From JAUWKC01 sp035529895 (lineage in GTDB: Bacteria; Planctomycetota; Phycisphaerae; Sedimentisphaerales; Anaerobacaceae): DNA of 64,000 nucleotides. Below the pieces are notes generated by a model that was given only the letters and a program-made list of their open reading frames with translations, was not told the origin of the DNA and did not search any database. The stretch's first letter is position 1. The number at the start of each line of letters is the position of its first letter. A program made the translations under genes and the position numbers. Shown piece by piece: positions 54,973-63,860 of this stretch. Location: the NCBI GenBank assembly GCA_035529895.1, contig DATKVV010000070.1, positions 137,762 through 201,761 of the forward strand. Reading direction: 5' to 3'.

Positions 54973-55340
54973 ACACAGAACTTGAACAAGTCAGCGTGCC
55001 GTCTCTACCCGCTATCGTCCCAAGCCACTTCTTGTTGCCCGAACCGCACGGCTGCCAATCTCTGCCCTCGGACATATCCATCATCCAGAAATACACTGTG
55101 TCAGACTGGATTGAAAACTCGGCTGAAATGCAATCCCAAAATCGAGCAGCTTAACGGAATCGTTGCACTTCGTGCTCCCGTCGTTAAGCTTGGGCGCCAG
55201 GACAGCGACCATGTAAGACAAAGAAGAGTCAGGCCGCTTGCTCCTTTGGACCAAAGAAAACGGAGGCCCTGCCTTTTGGATGGGCCTCCGCTTTCTATGC
55301 TCTGTCAAAATCGCTGTGGTTGTACCCTGCCGCCATCCGC
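54973..55340. other. Convergent intergenic region with a terminator and an inverted repeat
   Basis: About 370 nt between the convergent 1104-residue protein gene and the OB-fold-like gene. It contains an intrinsic terminator at 55261-55290 and a 9-bp perfect inverted repeat AGCTTAACG/CGTTAAGCT (55148-55156 and 55182-55190). No gene is supported. Confidence 0.6.
55255..55290 (-). terminator. Intrinsic terminator after the OB-fold-like gene (55341-55889)
   Basis: A perfect 9-bp stem CGGAGGCCC/GGGCCTCCG with a 12-nt loop. On the minus strand it is followed by TTTTCTTT, so it is a good Rho-independent terminator 51 nt after the minus-strand stop. On the plus strand the tail is CTTTCT, so weak termination of the opposing transcript is also possible. 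Confidence 0.75.
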
Positions 55341-55889
55341 TCACTGACTTATTGTGCCGGTCTTCGGCTCCGGTGACTCCACCGAAACCACACGCCCGTT
55401 TGTCAGATGCCAGGGTCGCTTGTATGAGCCGCTGTGCTCGTTCAGTTGACCTTGAAACGTGACCAAAGAGCCCCTCTGAGCATTCAGCAGCTTGCTTTTC
55501 TCCAAATCAGGGAAGCTTACGGTGATCTCAACCGTCCGGCGCCCCAGCAGCCCCGATGGTTTTACCCGGTGGCCGAACACTGCGCAAAGCTGCTCGTCGG
55601 CATAGTACGCCCTCTTAAGAACACCTTGCCATTGCACCATCTTGCCCCGGTATTTATTGAACTCCTCTTGCCGCTGCAGGTCGGTCAGTTTACTGCCCTT
55701 GCAGAACAAGTCCTGCAATTCCTGCAGCGTCACATCTGTGCGTTCAACCCTACCGGCTTTCACGCTCTTGGCAAACCCCACATTTTGTTCCGCCTTGGCG
55801 GCAACAGGAGCGGTACTCGCGGTCCACCGCCCGACCCCAAAAGCCACCACTATTGCCAGCACCAAAGCCCAGTATGTATTCTTGCTCAT
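55341..55889 (-). CDS. Membrane-anchored OB-fold (tRNA_anti-like) protein
   Basis: 182 residues; the ATG at 55889 has AGGAGG 7 nt upstream. An N-terminal hydrophobic anchor (YWALVLAIVVAFGVGRW) is followed by a coiled region and an OB-like part: NKYRGKMVQWQGVLKRAYYADEQL, then RTVEITVSFPD and LVTFQGQLNEHSGSYKRPWHLTNGRVVSVE. The repeated V-x-W/F-x-G-x-L steps resemble tRNA_anti-like domains found alone in planctomycete genomes. A distant relative appears at 41339-41812. Function unknown. Confidence 0.72.
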   Translation of the reverse strand: MSKNTYWALVLAIVVAFGVGRWTASTAPVAAKAEQNVGFAKSVKAGRVERTDVTLQELQDLFCKGSKLTDLQRQEEFNKYRGKMVQWQGVLKRAYYADEQLCAVFGHRVKPSGLLGRRTVEITVSFPDLEKSKLLNAQRGSLVTFQGQLNEHSGSYKRPWHLTNGRVVSVESPEPKTGTISQ

Positions 55890-56161
55890 AATACACCTCC
55901 TCTCATTTTATCCCGATGGTTTGACTTTCCCTCCAGGATTATCGGCAGGTTCTTTAGCCGGCTTTCATACCTTCCCGCCTGGAATGCGCAAATTCTTGTC
56001 AGCTAAGGCCATGAATCAGCCTGGCCGGCTTTATGAGACTCTATGGCGAACAAATAAATTCTTTGACTACGCTAAAAAATTTCTGCAATATTGTAATTCG
56101 AATAGTAGTGGGTGCTGTAAAACCGGGCAAAAGTATGGGTAACAAAAGGGGCAATCCGAAA

Positions 56162-56656
56162 ATGTTGATTCCGACCATAATAATGGGAGCACTCGCAATT
56201 GCTTTGCTCTTCACCGGATACTACCGAGGACAGGGCCAGCACATCACCGGCATCAAATCCGGCTTCAATATGGCCCTTCAAATCCTGCCGTTACTGATTT
56301 GCGCTTTTATCATCGCAGGCATGATTCAGGTCCTTCTGCCCCGCGAACTGGTGGCAAAATGGGTGGGCGCCGAATCCGGCATAAAAGGAATACTAATCGG
56401 CACCTTAGCCGGTGCTATCGCTCCCGGAGGCCCCTATGTCAGTCTGCCCATTGCCGCCGGACTCCTGCGCTCCGGTGCGGGCGTAGGCACCATGGTAGCC
56501 TTTGTGACCGGCTGGTCCTTGTGGGCCGTCAGCCGGCTGCCCATGGAAGTAGGAATAATGGGCTGGAAATTCACGCTCGTCCGCCTGGCCAGCACATTCT
56601 TCTTCCCCCCCATTGCCGGCTTCATAGCTCAAACCTTCTTTGCAGGCACCAAATGA
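56162..56656 (+). CDS. Inner-membrane permease (DUF318/ArsP-like, short form)
   Basis: The ATG at 56162 has AGGGG 10 nt upstream; an ATG at 56135 would add nine residues. The 164 residues contain about four to five transmembrane segments. LIGTLAGAIAPGGPYVSLPIAAGLLRSGAGVGTMVAFVTGWSL is the typical permease motif with its helix-breaking Gly/Pro loop. Full-length members usually have two such halves (300 or more residues), so this is a one-half form. Substrate unknown. Confidence 0.8.
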   Translation: MLIPTIIMGALAIALLFTGYYRGQGQHITGIKSGFNMALQILPLLICAFIIAGMIQVLLPRELVAKWVGAESGIKGILIGTLAGAIAPGGPYVSLPIAAGLLRSGAGVGTMVAFVTGWSLWAVSRLPMEVGIMGWKFTLVRLASTFFFPPIAGFIAQTFFAGTK

Positions 56657-56717
56657 ATACCCGAATCCACAAGCAAATGTTGCCTGAAAAACTCGACACG
56701 CCGAAGGAGGCCGCGAT

Positions 56718-57275
56718 ATGCCGATTGCAATAGTCATAATCGTGCCGCTCCTGTTGATACCTGTTCTCATTTATAACAGCCTCATCGCAAGGAAAAACCA
56801 GGTCCTTAACGTATTCGGCGCCATTGATGCCCTGCTAAAGAAAAGGTACGACCTGATCCCGAATCTCGTAGCGACGGTCAAGGGATACACGCAGCACGAG
56901 AGGTCTCTGCTCGAAGAGCTCACCAAAATCAGAGCCCAGGCGCTCTCAGGGCAAATTTCCGATGATGAGGCGGTCGAACTCGATAACAAGCTGACCAGGG
57001 CTTTGGGCCGACTGCTGCTCGTGGTGGAAAATTATCCCAACCTCAGGGCCAGCGAGAACTTCATGCACCTCCAACGGACCCTGACCGAGCTTGAAGAGCA
57101 GATATCCGCCGCCAGGCGCGCTTACAACGCGGCGGTTACCGATTATAATAATGCCGTCGAGATGTTCCCGACGAGCATAGCCGCTTCCATGATGAATTAC
57201 AAACCCAGACGCTTTTTCGAAATCAGTGAAAAACAGCGCGAAGGCATTGATGCCGGCGAACACTTTCGGCGTTGA
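56718..57275 (+). CDS. lemA: LemA family protein
   Basis: 185 residues; the ATG 56718 has AAGGAGG upstream. A single N-terminal transmembrane helix (IAIVIIVPLLLIPVLIYN) is followed by the long-helix LemA domain: FGAIDALLKKRYDLIPNLVATVKGYTQHERSLLEELTKIRAQA and ENYPNLRASENFMHLQRTLTELEEQISAARRAYN. LemA proteins are membrane-anchored with a largely unknown role. It is immediately followed by a DUF3137 gene, a common pairing. Confidence 0.92.
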   Translation: MPIAIVIIVPLLLIPVLIYNSLIARKNQVLNVFGAIDALLKKRYDLIPNLVATVKGYTQHERSLLEELTKIRAQALSGQISDDEAVELDNKLTRALGRLLLVVENYPNLRASENFMHLQRTLTELEEQISAARRAYNAAVTDYNNAVEMFPTSIAASMMNYKPRRFFEISEKQREGIDAGEHFRR

Positions 57276-57313
57276 CTTTTCAGCAAAACGCCAAAAGAAC
57301 CCTGCGCAAAACG

Positions 57314-58276
57314 ATGAAAGCAAAAACACTCGATGACTTTAAGCAATTTTGCGAAACCGGTTTGTCGGCAGACCTCAACGCACTCGAAGCCAGGCGCAGA
57401 GCACTCGCCCGAAACCTCACTTACGCAGGCGCTGTGGTCGCCGGGCTGGTCTTGATTGTGCTTTTTCTCATGGGGAGAAGCGGCGTCCAATTGTTCCCCG
57501 GCCTGCTTTTTCCCGTCATAATCGGCGCAATACTGTTCGGCTTCATCACTCATTTGGCCGGCAAAGGTTACGTCAGACAGTTCAAGGCCACCATAATTCG
57601 AAAAATAGTAAGCTTTCTCGACGAGAACCTTGACTACTCCCCGCACAGACATATCCCAAGGTCAACCTTCATCGCCTCACAGATTTTCAAGACCGCGCCT
57701 AACCGCTACAAGGGCGACGATTACGTTTCAGGCAACATAGGCGCAACGAAAATCGAGTTCTCTGAGCTGCACGCCGAGTACGAAACCGGCGGCAAAAACA
57801 GAAGCCGCCGCACAATATTCAGAGGCTTATTCTTCATCGCCGACTTCAACAAGCATTTTACCTGCCGCCTGGTGGTCTTGCCTGACACAGCCGAAAAACT
57901 CTTCGGCGGCTTTGGAAAGACACCCCAGTCATGGAACCTGACAAGAGACCCCCTTATAAAGCTCGAAGACCCGGAATTCGAAAACTTCTTTGTCGTACAC
58001 GGAAACGACCAAATCCAGGCCAGGTACATCTTGTCCACGAGCCTGATGAACAGAATCATCGACTTCAGAAAAAAAACGAACAGACACCTTTATCTTTCTT
58101 TCGTCGGCTCCAAAATATTTGTCGCCCTCTCGTATGCCAGAAACCTCTTCGAGCCGAGACTTTTTACAACACTGCTCGACTTTGAGCTTATGCGGGAATA
58201 CTTCCAGGACCTCCAGCTCGCCGTTGGTATCGTCGACGACCTCAGCCTGAACACCCGAATCTGGACAAAACAATAA
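57314..58276 (+). CDS. DUF3137 membrane protein
   Basis: 320 residues from the ATG at 57314; a TTG at 57272 overlapping the lemA stop is also possible. Two hydrophobic stretches (about LTYAGAVVAGLVLIVLFLMG and LFPGLLFPVIIGAILFGF) give a membrane anchor near the N terminus. The rest is the soluble DUF3137 region (IGATKIEFSELHAEYETGG, IFRGLFFIADFNKHFTCRLVV, FFVVHGNDQIQARYILSTSLMNRI). It directly follows lemA, as in other bacteria, so the two probably act together. Confidence 0.85.
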   Translation: MKAKTLDDFKQFCETGLSADLNALEARRRALARNLTYAGAVVAGLVLIVLFLMGRSGVQLFPGLLFPVIIGAILFGFITHLAGKGYVRQFKATIIRKIVSFLDENLDYSPHRHIPRSTFIASQIFKTAPNRYKGDDYVSGNIGATKIEFSELHAEYETGGKNRSRRTIFRGLFFIADFNKHFTCRLVVLPDTAEKLFGGFGKTPQSWNLTRDPLIKLEDPEFENFFVVHGNDQIQARYILSTSLMNRIIDFRKKTNRHLYLSFVGSKIFVALSYARNLFEPRLFTTLLDFELMREYFQDLQLAVGIVDDLSLNTRIWTKQ

Positions 58277-58349
58277 TATGCGACCCCGGACAACGCAGAC
58301 CTTGCAAGCCTGTTAGTGGACCGGTATTATAAGCAAAAAGGAGAACTGT

Positions 58350-59672
58350 ATGGACGCTCACTGCCTGAAACCGGATGAATTGCCTGATTTGACCATCGAA
58401 AAACTCGGCCCCCCCGCCGTTGACCATCCCCTCCTACGAGGTGAATGCCACTTCGTTGACGACCAGGAAACGGTCCTGGTCTACACAGATTCCGAATCCC
58501 TTAATCTATACAAAAACGCCGGCAGAGTCGCTCCCGCCTTCGAGCGAGCGGGCCCCCGCCGCCAAATCTTCTTTGACCCCGAAAAGCTGAACTGCGGCAT
58601 AGTTACCTGCGGCGGATTGTGCCCCGGCCTCAACGACGTCATAAGAACCATTACACTCAGCCTCATCTGGCAGTACGGCGTCAAAAACGTCTTCGGCTTC
58701 AAGTACGGATACCTGGGCCTGTCCTCAAACGCCCCCCAGGAGCCTCTATTGCTCACCCCTGACTCTGTCGATGAAATCCACCTCAAAGGAGGCGACATAC
58801 TGTCATCTTCCCGCGGCCCCCAGGACCCCGAGGATATGGTTGAAAACCTGCGAAAAACAGATATCGCCCTGCTGTTCTGCATCGGCGGCGACGGCACCCT
58901 TCACGGCGCCTCCCGCCTGTGCCGGGTGATAAAAGAAAGAGGATTAAAAACCGCGGTAGTCGGAGTCCCCAAAACAATCGACAATGACATAATGGGCATA
59001 GAACGGTCCTTCGGCTTCTCAACCGCCGTCGAGGCCGCTCGCGCCGCAATTTGGGCCGCACATGCCGAAGCAAAGGGCGCCTGGAATGGCGTCTCACTCG
59101 TTAAGCTGATGGGCAGAGACTCCGGCTTTATCGCCGCCTATACCACCCTCGCAAACAGCGACGTCAACTTCTGCTTCATTCCGGAAGTGCCTCTCGTGCT
59201 CGAAGGAGAAAATGGCTTCCTGAACTCCCTCGAAAAAAGACTCGACAAAAGACATCACGCCGTCATCGTGGTCGCCGAAGGTGCGGGCCGGGACTTGACT
59301 GAGAAAACCGACGCCCGGAAAACAGATGCCTCCGGCAATATCCTCCCCGACGACATAGGTCTCATCATCAAAGAAAGAATTGAGCGGCATTTCAAAGACA
59401 TAAACAAACCAATCGCTCTTAAATACATCGACCCCAGCTACATGATTCGAAGCCTGACCGCCGACTCCAACGATGCCGCATTCTGCCTCATGCTCGGCCA
59501 AAACGCCGTCCACGCAGGTATGTCAGGCCGCACCAATATGGTCATAGGCTACTGGAATCAGTACTTCACTCATGTCCCCATATCCCTTACCGTCCTCAAA
59601 AGAAAAAAAGTCGACCCAAACGGCGATCTGTGGCAGACCGTCCTGGCAACGACCGGCCAGGCAAGAGTCTGA
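58350..59672 (+). CDS. 6-phosphofructokinase, plant/trypanosome-like group
   Basis: 440 residues; AAGGAG is 7 nt before the ATG. Core motifs are CGGLCPGLN (87-95), GGDGTLHGA (179-187), PKTIDND (207-213) and MGRDSGF (254-260). In this superfamily Asp after GGD favours pyrophosphate and Gly favours ATP, while Lys in PKTIDND is typical of the pyrophosphate and plant/trypanosome ATP groups; the pair Gly plus Lys fits the ATP-dependent plant-like group. The N-terminal 80 residues are an extension typical of that group. Donor preference is inferred. Confidence 0.88.
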   Translation: MDAHCLKPDELPDLTIEKLGPPAVDHPLLRGECHFVDDQETVLVYTDSESLNLYKNAGRVAPAFERAGPRRQIFFDPEKLNCGIVTCGGLCPGLNDVIRTITLSLIWQYGVKNVFGFKYGYLGLSSNAPQEPLLLTPDSVDEIHLKGGDILSSSRGPQDPEDMVENLRKTDIALLFCIGGDGTLHGASRLCRVIKERGLKTAVVGVPKTIDNDIMGIERSFGFSTAVEAARAAIWAAHAEAKGAWNGVSLVKLMGRDSGFIAAYTTLANSDVNFCFIPEVPLVLEGENGFLNSLEKRLDKRHHAVIVVAEGAGRDLTEKTDARKTDASGNILPDDIGLIIKERIERHFKDINKPIALKYIDPSYMIRSLTADSNDAAFCLMLGQNAVHAGMSGRTNMVIGYWNQYFTHVPISLTVLKRKKVDPNGDLWQTVLATTGQARV

Positions 59673-59709
59673 CTCAAAGACTGCCTTCATAATGCAGGAG
59701 AAAATGACA

Positions 59710-60279
59710 ATGATAAGGGACCTGATTCTAAAGAACAGAAGCTGCCGCCGGTTCCGGCAGGAAGTCCCCGTAGAACGCCCGACGCTCCAGGAACTTGTTG
59801 ACCTGGCCAGACTATCCCCCTCAGCAGCCAATTTACAGCCCCTCAAATATATCCTTTCCTGCGACCCCCGGAAAAACGCCCTGATTTTTCCCCATCTTGC
59901 CTGGGCCGGCTATCTCAAAGACTGGCCCGGCCCCTCTGAAGGCGAGAGGCCATCCGCATATATCATCATACTTCTTGACTCGCAGTTGACAAAATCTGTC
60001 GACTGCGACCACGGAATCGCCGCCCAAAGCATCCTTCTGGGCGCCGCCGAAAAAGCCCTGGCCGGCTGCATCATTGCTTCCGTAAACAGACAAGAGCTCC
60101 ACAAGGCCCTGAATGTTCCATCCCGTTACGAAATCCTGCTTGTCCTTGCCATCGGCAACCCTAAAGAAAAAGTCGTAATCGAGACGGTTGGACCTGATGG
60201 CAAAATCGAGTACTGGCGCGATGCACAAGGCGTCCACCACGTCCCAAAACGCCCGCTGGATGACATTATTGTCGGCTGA
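59710..60279 (+). CDS. Nitroreductase-family flavoprotein
   Basis: FMN-binding nitroreductase-like protein, 189 residues from the ATG at 59710 (MIRDLILKNRSCRRF); AGGAG is 9 nt upstream. ATGs at 59692 and 59704 are possible. The family start NRS-x-RRF-x-x-E is clear, then LVDLARLSPSAANLQPLKYI for FMN and NADPH contact. The C terminus LVLAIGNPKEKV is typical. Substrate unknown. Confidence 0.85.
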   Translation: MIRDLILKNRSCRRFRQEVPVERPTLQELVDLARLSPSAANLQPLKYILSCDPRKNALIFPHLAWAGYLKDWPGPSEGERPSAYIIILLDSQLTKSVDCDHGIAAQSILLGAAEKALAGCIIASVNRQELHKALNVPSRYEILLVLAIGNPKEKVVIETVGPDGKIEYWRDAQGVHHVPKRPLDDIIVG

Positions 60280-60445
60280 AAAAATAGCCCCCCGCTTAGA
60301 TTTCTCTTGCCTTTCTGTGGCAATATCGGTCTAATATTTAGCTTTTGGGGCAACTTGCCTGCGAATTTCCGCCGAGTTGCTTTAGTTATTACTTCCGCGC
60401 CAGTAAGTTGCGCTCAATTTGTAAAGTTTTTTGTGAGGAAACTAT

Positions 60446-62209
60446 ATGAAGCTTGACCCAACAAAGATGAAGGACTGGCAGATTGCCGAAGCTGCCGAGC
60501 AATCCATGAAACCTGTCAGCCGGCTGGCTGAAGAACTCGGACTCAAACAGGACGAGCTGCTGCCCATGGGCCGCCAATTGGCCAGGGTCGATTACGCCAA
60601 AACCCTCCAGCGCCTGAAGAACAACCCAACTGCAAAATACATCGACGTTACCGCCATCACGCCTACGCCTCTCGGCGAGGGAAAGTCTACCACCGCAATC
60701 GGGTTGATTGAGGGACTCGGCAAGCTCGGAAAGCGAGCTACCGGCGCCATCCGCCAGCCGAGTGGAGGCCCAACCTTCAACATAAAAGGTTCCGCCGCCG
60801 GCGGCGGTCTGTCGCAGTGCATCCCCCTGACACCTTTTTCCATTCGTCTCACCGGTGACATCGACTGCATCACAAACGCTCACAACCTCGCCATGGTCGC
60901 TCTTACCAGCCGCATGCAGCACGAAAGAAACTACACCGATGAGCAGCTCGCAAAAAGAAACTTAAGGCGCTTGGACATCGACCCCGACCGCGTTCAAATG
61001 AAATGGGTTATGGACTTCTGCGCACAGGCCCTCCGCAACATCACCATAGGCAAGGGCGGAAAAATGGACGGATTCGAAATGGAGTCCGGCTTCGCCATCT
61101 CGGTGTCCAGTGAGCTAATGGCCATCCTCGCTCTGGCCACAGACCTCAAGGACCTGCGCGAAAGAATAAGCAAAATCGTCGTCGCCTACGACAAAAATGG
61201 CAACGAAGTCACCACCGCCGACCTCGAAGTCGACGGCGCCATGACCGCCTGGATGGTCGAGACCCTCAATCCCAGCCTCCTGCAGTCCATCGAGGGCCAG
61301 GCCGTATTTGTCCACGCCGGGCCCTTCGCCAATATCGCCATCGGTCAAAGCTCCGTCATCGCCGACCTGCTCGCCACGAAACTGTCCGACTACCACGTCA
61401 CCGAAAGCGGCTTCGGCGCCGACATCGGATTCGAAAAGTTCTGGAACCTCAAATGCCGAATGTCCGGCCTCAAGCCTGATGCCGTCGTTATCGTCGCCAC
61501 CATTCGAGCGCTAAAAATGCACGGCGGCGGACCCGCCGTCAAACCAGGAATCCCCCTGAGCGAAGAATACACCAGGGAAAACCTCGAACTTGTCGAGAAA
61601 GGCTGTGAAAACCTCGTCGCACATATCGAAACCGTCAAAAAGAGCGGCGTCCGACCCGTAGTCTGCATCAACAGCTTCTATACCGACACAAAGGATGAAA
61701 TCGAAATGGTCCGAAAGGTCGCCGAGCACAACGGCGCTCTGGCCGCATATTCCGAACACTGGCTTAAAGGCGGCGACGGCGCCATCGAACTCGCCGAAGC
61801 TGTTATGCAAGCCTGCAAGGAAAAACACCACTTCAAATTCCTCTACGAACTCGGCACCCCTCTGAGAAAACAGGTGGAACTAATCGCCGCCGAAGTTTAC
61901 GGCGCCGACGGCGTGGAGTATGCACCTGAAGCAGCCGAAAAAGCCGAAGCGCTCGAATCAAACCCCGATTCCAGGCAATTCGGTACTTGCATGGTAAAGA
62001 CACATCTGAGCCTCTCGCACGACCCCGACATAAAGGGCCGACCCAATGGCTGGAAACTGCCCATCCGCGACTTCCTGATATACAAGGGCGCCGGATTTAT
62101 CGTCCCGCTCGCCGGAGCAATTAAGTTGATGCCCGGTACGAGCTCGGACCCGGCCTTCCGTAGAATTGACGTGGACCTGAAAACCGGAAAAGTAACAGGT
62201 CTGTTTTAG
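60446..62209 (+). CDS. fhs: Formate-tetrahydrofolate ligase
   Basis: Fhs makes 10-formyl-THF from formate and ATP. 587 residues (bacterial enzymes are often about 556), with GAGGAAA before the ATG. The nucleotide-binding loop is TPTPLGEGKSTTAIGL (73-88). RQPSGGPTFNIKGSAAGGGLSQ, HAGPFANIAIGQSS, GFGADIGFEKFWNLKC and MPGTSSDPAFRRIDVD are all family blocks. It lies 62 nt upstream of folD, forming a one-carbon unit for purine and serine metabolism, or for acetogenesis-type formate use. Confidence 0.95.
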   Translation: MKLDPTKMKDWQIAEAAEQSMKPVSRLAEELGLKQDELLPMGRQLARVDYAKTLQRLKNNPTAKYIDVTAITPTPLGEGKSTTAIGLIEGLGKLGKRATGAIRQPSGGPTFNIKGSAAGGGLSQCIPLTPFSIRLTGDIDCITNAHNLAMVALTSRMQHERNYTDEQLAKRNLRRLDIDPDRVQMKWVMDFCAQALRNITIGKGGKMDGFEMESGFAISVSSELMAILALATDLKDLRERISKIVVAYDKNGNEVTTADLEVDGAMTAWMVETLNPSLLQSIEGQAVFVHAGPFANIAIGQSSVIADLLATKLSDYHVTESGFGADIGFEKFWNLKCRMSGLKPDAVVIVATIRALKMHGGGPAVKPGIPLSEEYTRENLELVEKGCENLVAHIETVKKSGVRPVVCINSFYTDTKDEIEMVRKVAEHNGALAAYSEHWLKGGDGAIELAEAVMQACKEKHHFKFLYELGTPLRKQVELIAAEVYGADGVEYAPEAAEKAEALESNPDSRQFGTCMVKTHLSLSHDPDIKGRPNGWKLPIRDFLIYKGAGFIVPLAGAIKLMPGTSSDPAFRRIDVDLKTGKVTGLF

Positions 62210-62271
62210 CAGAAAATCAAAATACTTAGCTCCGGGTCTTCCCCGGACATAATCTGATATGGAGATTCGAC

Positions 62272-63159
62272 ATGGCTGCCAAAATTATCGACGGCAAACA
62301 AGTGGCGGAAAGTATGCGGGCTGAGATTAAGCAGGAAGTCGCAAAATTGAAACAGCAGGGCGTCGTCCCCGGCCTCGGCGTCGTCCTCGTCGGCGAAGAC
62401 CCTGCCTCGAAATCCTATGTGACTGCAAAAGAACGCACCTGTGAGGAGCTGGGAATTTACTCCGACGACAACCGTCTGCCCGAAAACACAACACAGAAAG
62501 ACCTGCTGGCGCTGGTCGACAGGATGAACAGAGACCCCAAAATAAACGGCATCCTCGTCCAGTTGCCTCTGCCCAAACACCTCGACGAGTCCGAGGTGCT
62601 TCTGGCGATTGACCCGAACAAAGATGTCGACGGCTTTCACCCCACCAACATCGGGAAAATGGTGGCCGGGCAAAAGGCTTTCCTGCCCTGTACTCCACAT
62701 GGCGTCATTCAGCTGCTCATCCGCAACGGCGTCAAAATCGAAGGCTCTCATACAGTAATCGTCGGCCGAAGCAACATCGTCGGCAAACCACTTGCCAACA
62801 TGCTTATTCAAAAAGCCCCCGACCGCAACGCCACCGTCACTGTCTGTCATACGCGAACAAAAGACCTCGCCTTCCACACACGCCAGGCGGACATTGTCGT
62901 CGCCGCCGCCGGGAAACCAAATACCATCACCGCCGATATGGTAAAGCAGGGCGTTGTCGTGATTGATGTCGGCGTAAACCGCGTTGAGGACCCCTCCAAA
63001 AAGAGCGGCTACCGCCTGGTCGGCGATGTCGATTTCGAGGCCGTAAAGGAAAAGGCATCCTTTATTACACCCGTCCCCGGCGGAGTCGGCCCTATGACAA
63101 TTACTATGCTGATGTACAACACCGTCGAATCCGCCAAAAAAGCCGCAGCAAAAGCTTAA
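62272..63159 (+). CDS. folD: Bifunctional methylene-THF dehydrogenase/methenyl-THF cyclohydrolase
   Basis: FolD oxidises methylene-THF to methenyl-THF and hydrolyses it to 10-formyl-THF. It has 295 residues, with GGAG before the ATG. The cyclohydrolase Lys53 is in KSYVTAKERTCEELGI. GILVQLPLPKHLDE, DKDVDGFHP-like NKDVDGFHPTNIGKM, CTPHGVIQLL and the Rossmann motif VIVGRSNIVGKPLANML are present. It ends in a PGGVGPMTITMLM block. Second gene of the fhs-folD unit. Confidence 0.96.
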   Translation: MAAKIIDGKQVAESMRAEIKQEVAKLKQQGVVPGLGVVLVGEDPASKSYVTAKERTCEELGIYSDDNRLPENTTQKDLLALVDRMNRDPKINGILVQLPLPKHLDESEVLLAIDPNKDVDGFHPTNIGKMVAGQKAFLPCTPHGVIQLLIRNGVKIEGSHTVIVGRSNIVGKPLANMLIQKAPDRNATVTVCHTRTKDLAFHTRQADIVVAAAGKPNTITADMVKQGVVVIDVGVNRVEDPSKKSGYRLVGDVDFEAVKEKASFITPVPGGVGPMTITMLMYNTVESAKKAAAKA

Positions 63160-63268
63160 CCTCCTGCACCATTATTTTCAAAGCGAAGCCGGGAGTCCTA
63201 TTTTCGAATCCTGCGCTATCGCTCTGCGCTCTTGGTTTCCATCTCCTCTGATACCCGAAACAATCGCG

Positions 63269-63860
63269 CTACTGCTCCTTCTCTTCGCTCTTCTTTTCCC
63301 CCAGCTTCGGCAGCCCCTTAAGCCCTTCGGTAATTCCTTTGCCCAGGTCTGCCCCTTTTTTCAGAACCTTGCCCGCTTCCTCAAGCACGGCTTCCGACGC
63401 CTTCCCCAGTCTTTTCAACTCGCCCTTCAATGCGCCGGTAATCTCATCGGGCAGCACGCCCGCACCCTGCTCGGCTATGCCCCCCGCGATTGCCACCAGG
63501 ATTTTGACCGACAAGGCCGCCGCATCCAGTTTGTTGTCGCTGCCCAAATTCGTCATCGTGATTGGATTGAGTTTCAGCGTGATATCGCTCTTGCCGGGAA
63601 CGGGCAGCACTTTTACCTTGACCGTCGTGCCGGAAATCTCAAGATTATCTATGTGCAGTTTCTTCCCCGATGGCTCCGCTTGCTGCGTATCCCTGGCGGG
63701 AAGCGACTTTATTATGTCCTGCAGGTTGTTGCTCGAGACCCCCCTTTGCTCCAGGACCATTTCCATTCCGTCCAGTCTGATTTCTCTTATCTTGACCGTG
63801 TCGCTCAGAAGCGAGCCTACATCCACTGCGATTCGCGCGTCCCTCAACTCAAGAAGCTGC
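63269..63860 (-). pseudogene. AsmA-like protein gene cut at its 5' end by an IS66-type element
   Basis: The minus-strand frame is open from 63860 inward (QLLELRDARIAVDVGSLLSDTVKIREIRLDGMEMVLEQRG...), which is the interior of AsmA-like/DUF748 proteins: normally an N-terminal membrane anchor and about 40-60 residues precede this point. Later it has IDNLEISGTTVKVKV and a long Lys/Glu/Gly C terminus. The frame enters the IS end at 63861 with no proper start codon. A TTG at 63847 could give a short product, but without the anchor. This is best read as a disrupted gene. Confidence 0.75.

Noticed and set aside
55148..55190. 9-bp perfect inverted repeat AGCTTAACG/CGTTAAGCT
   Set aside because: Loop of 25 nt without a T-run, so not a terminator; could be an operator but nothing nearby supports this.
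60290..60345. Possible promoter before fhs (TTGCCT with TAATAT)
   Set aside because: Spacing is 19 nt, longer than expected for a sigma-70 site; no other support.
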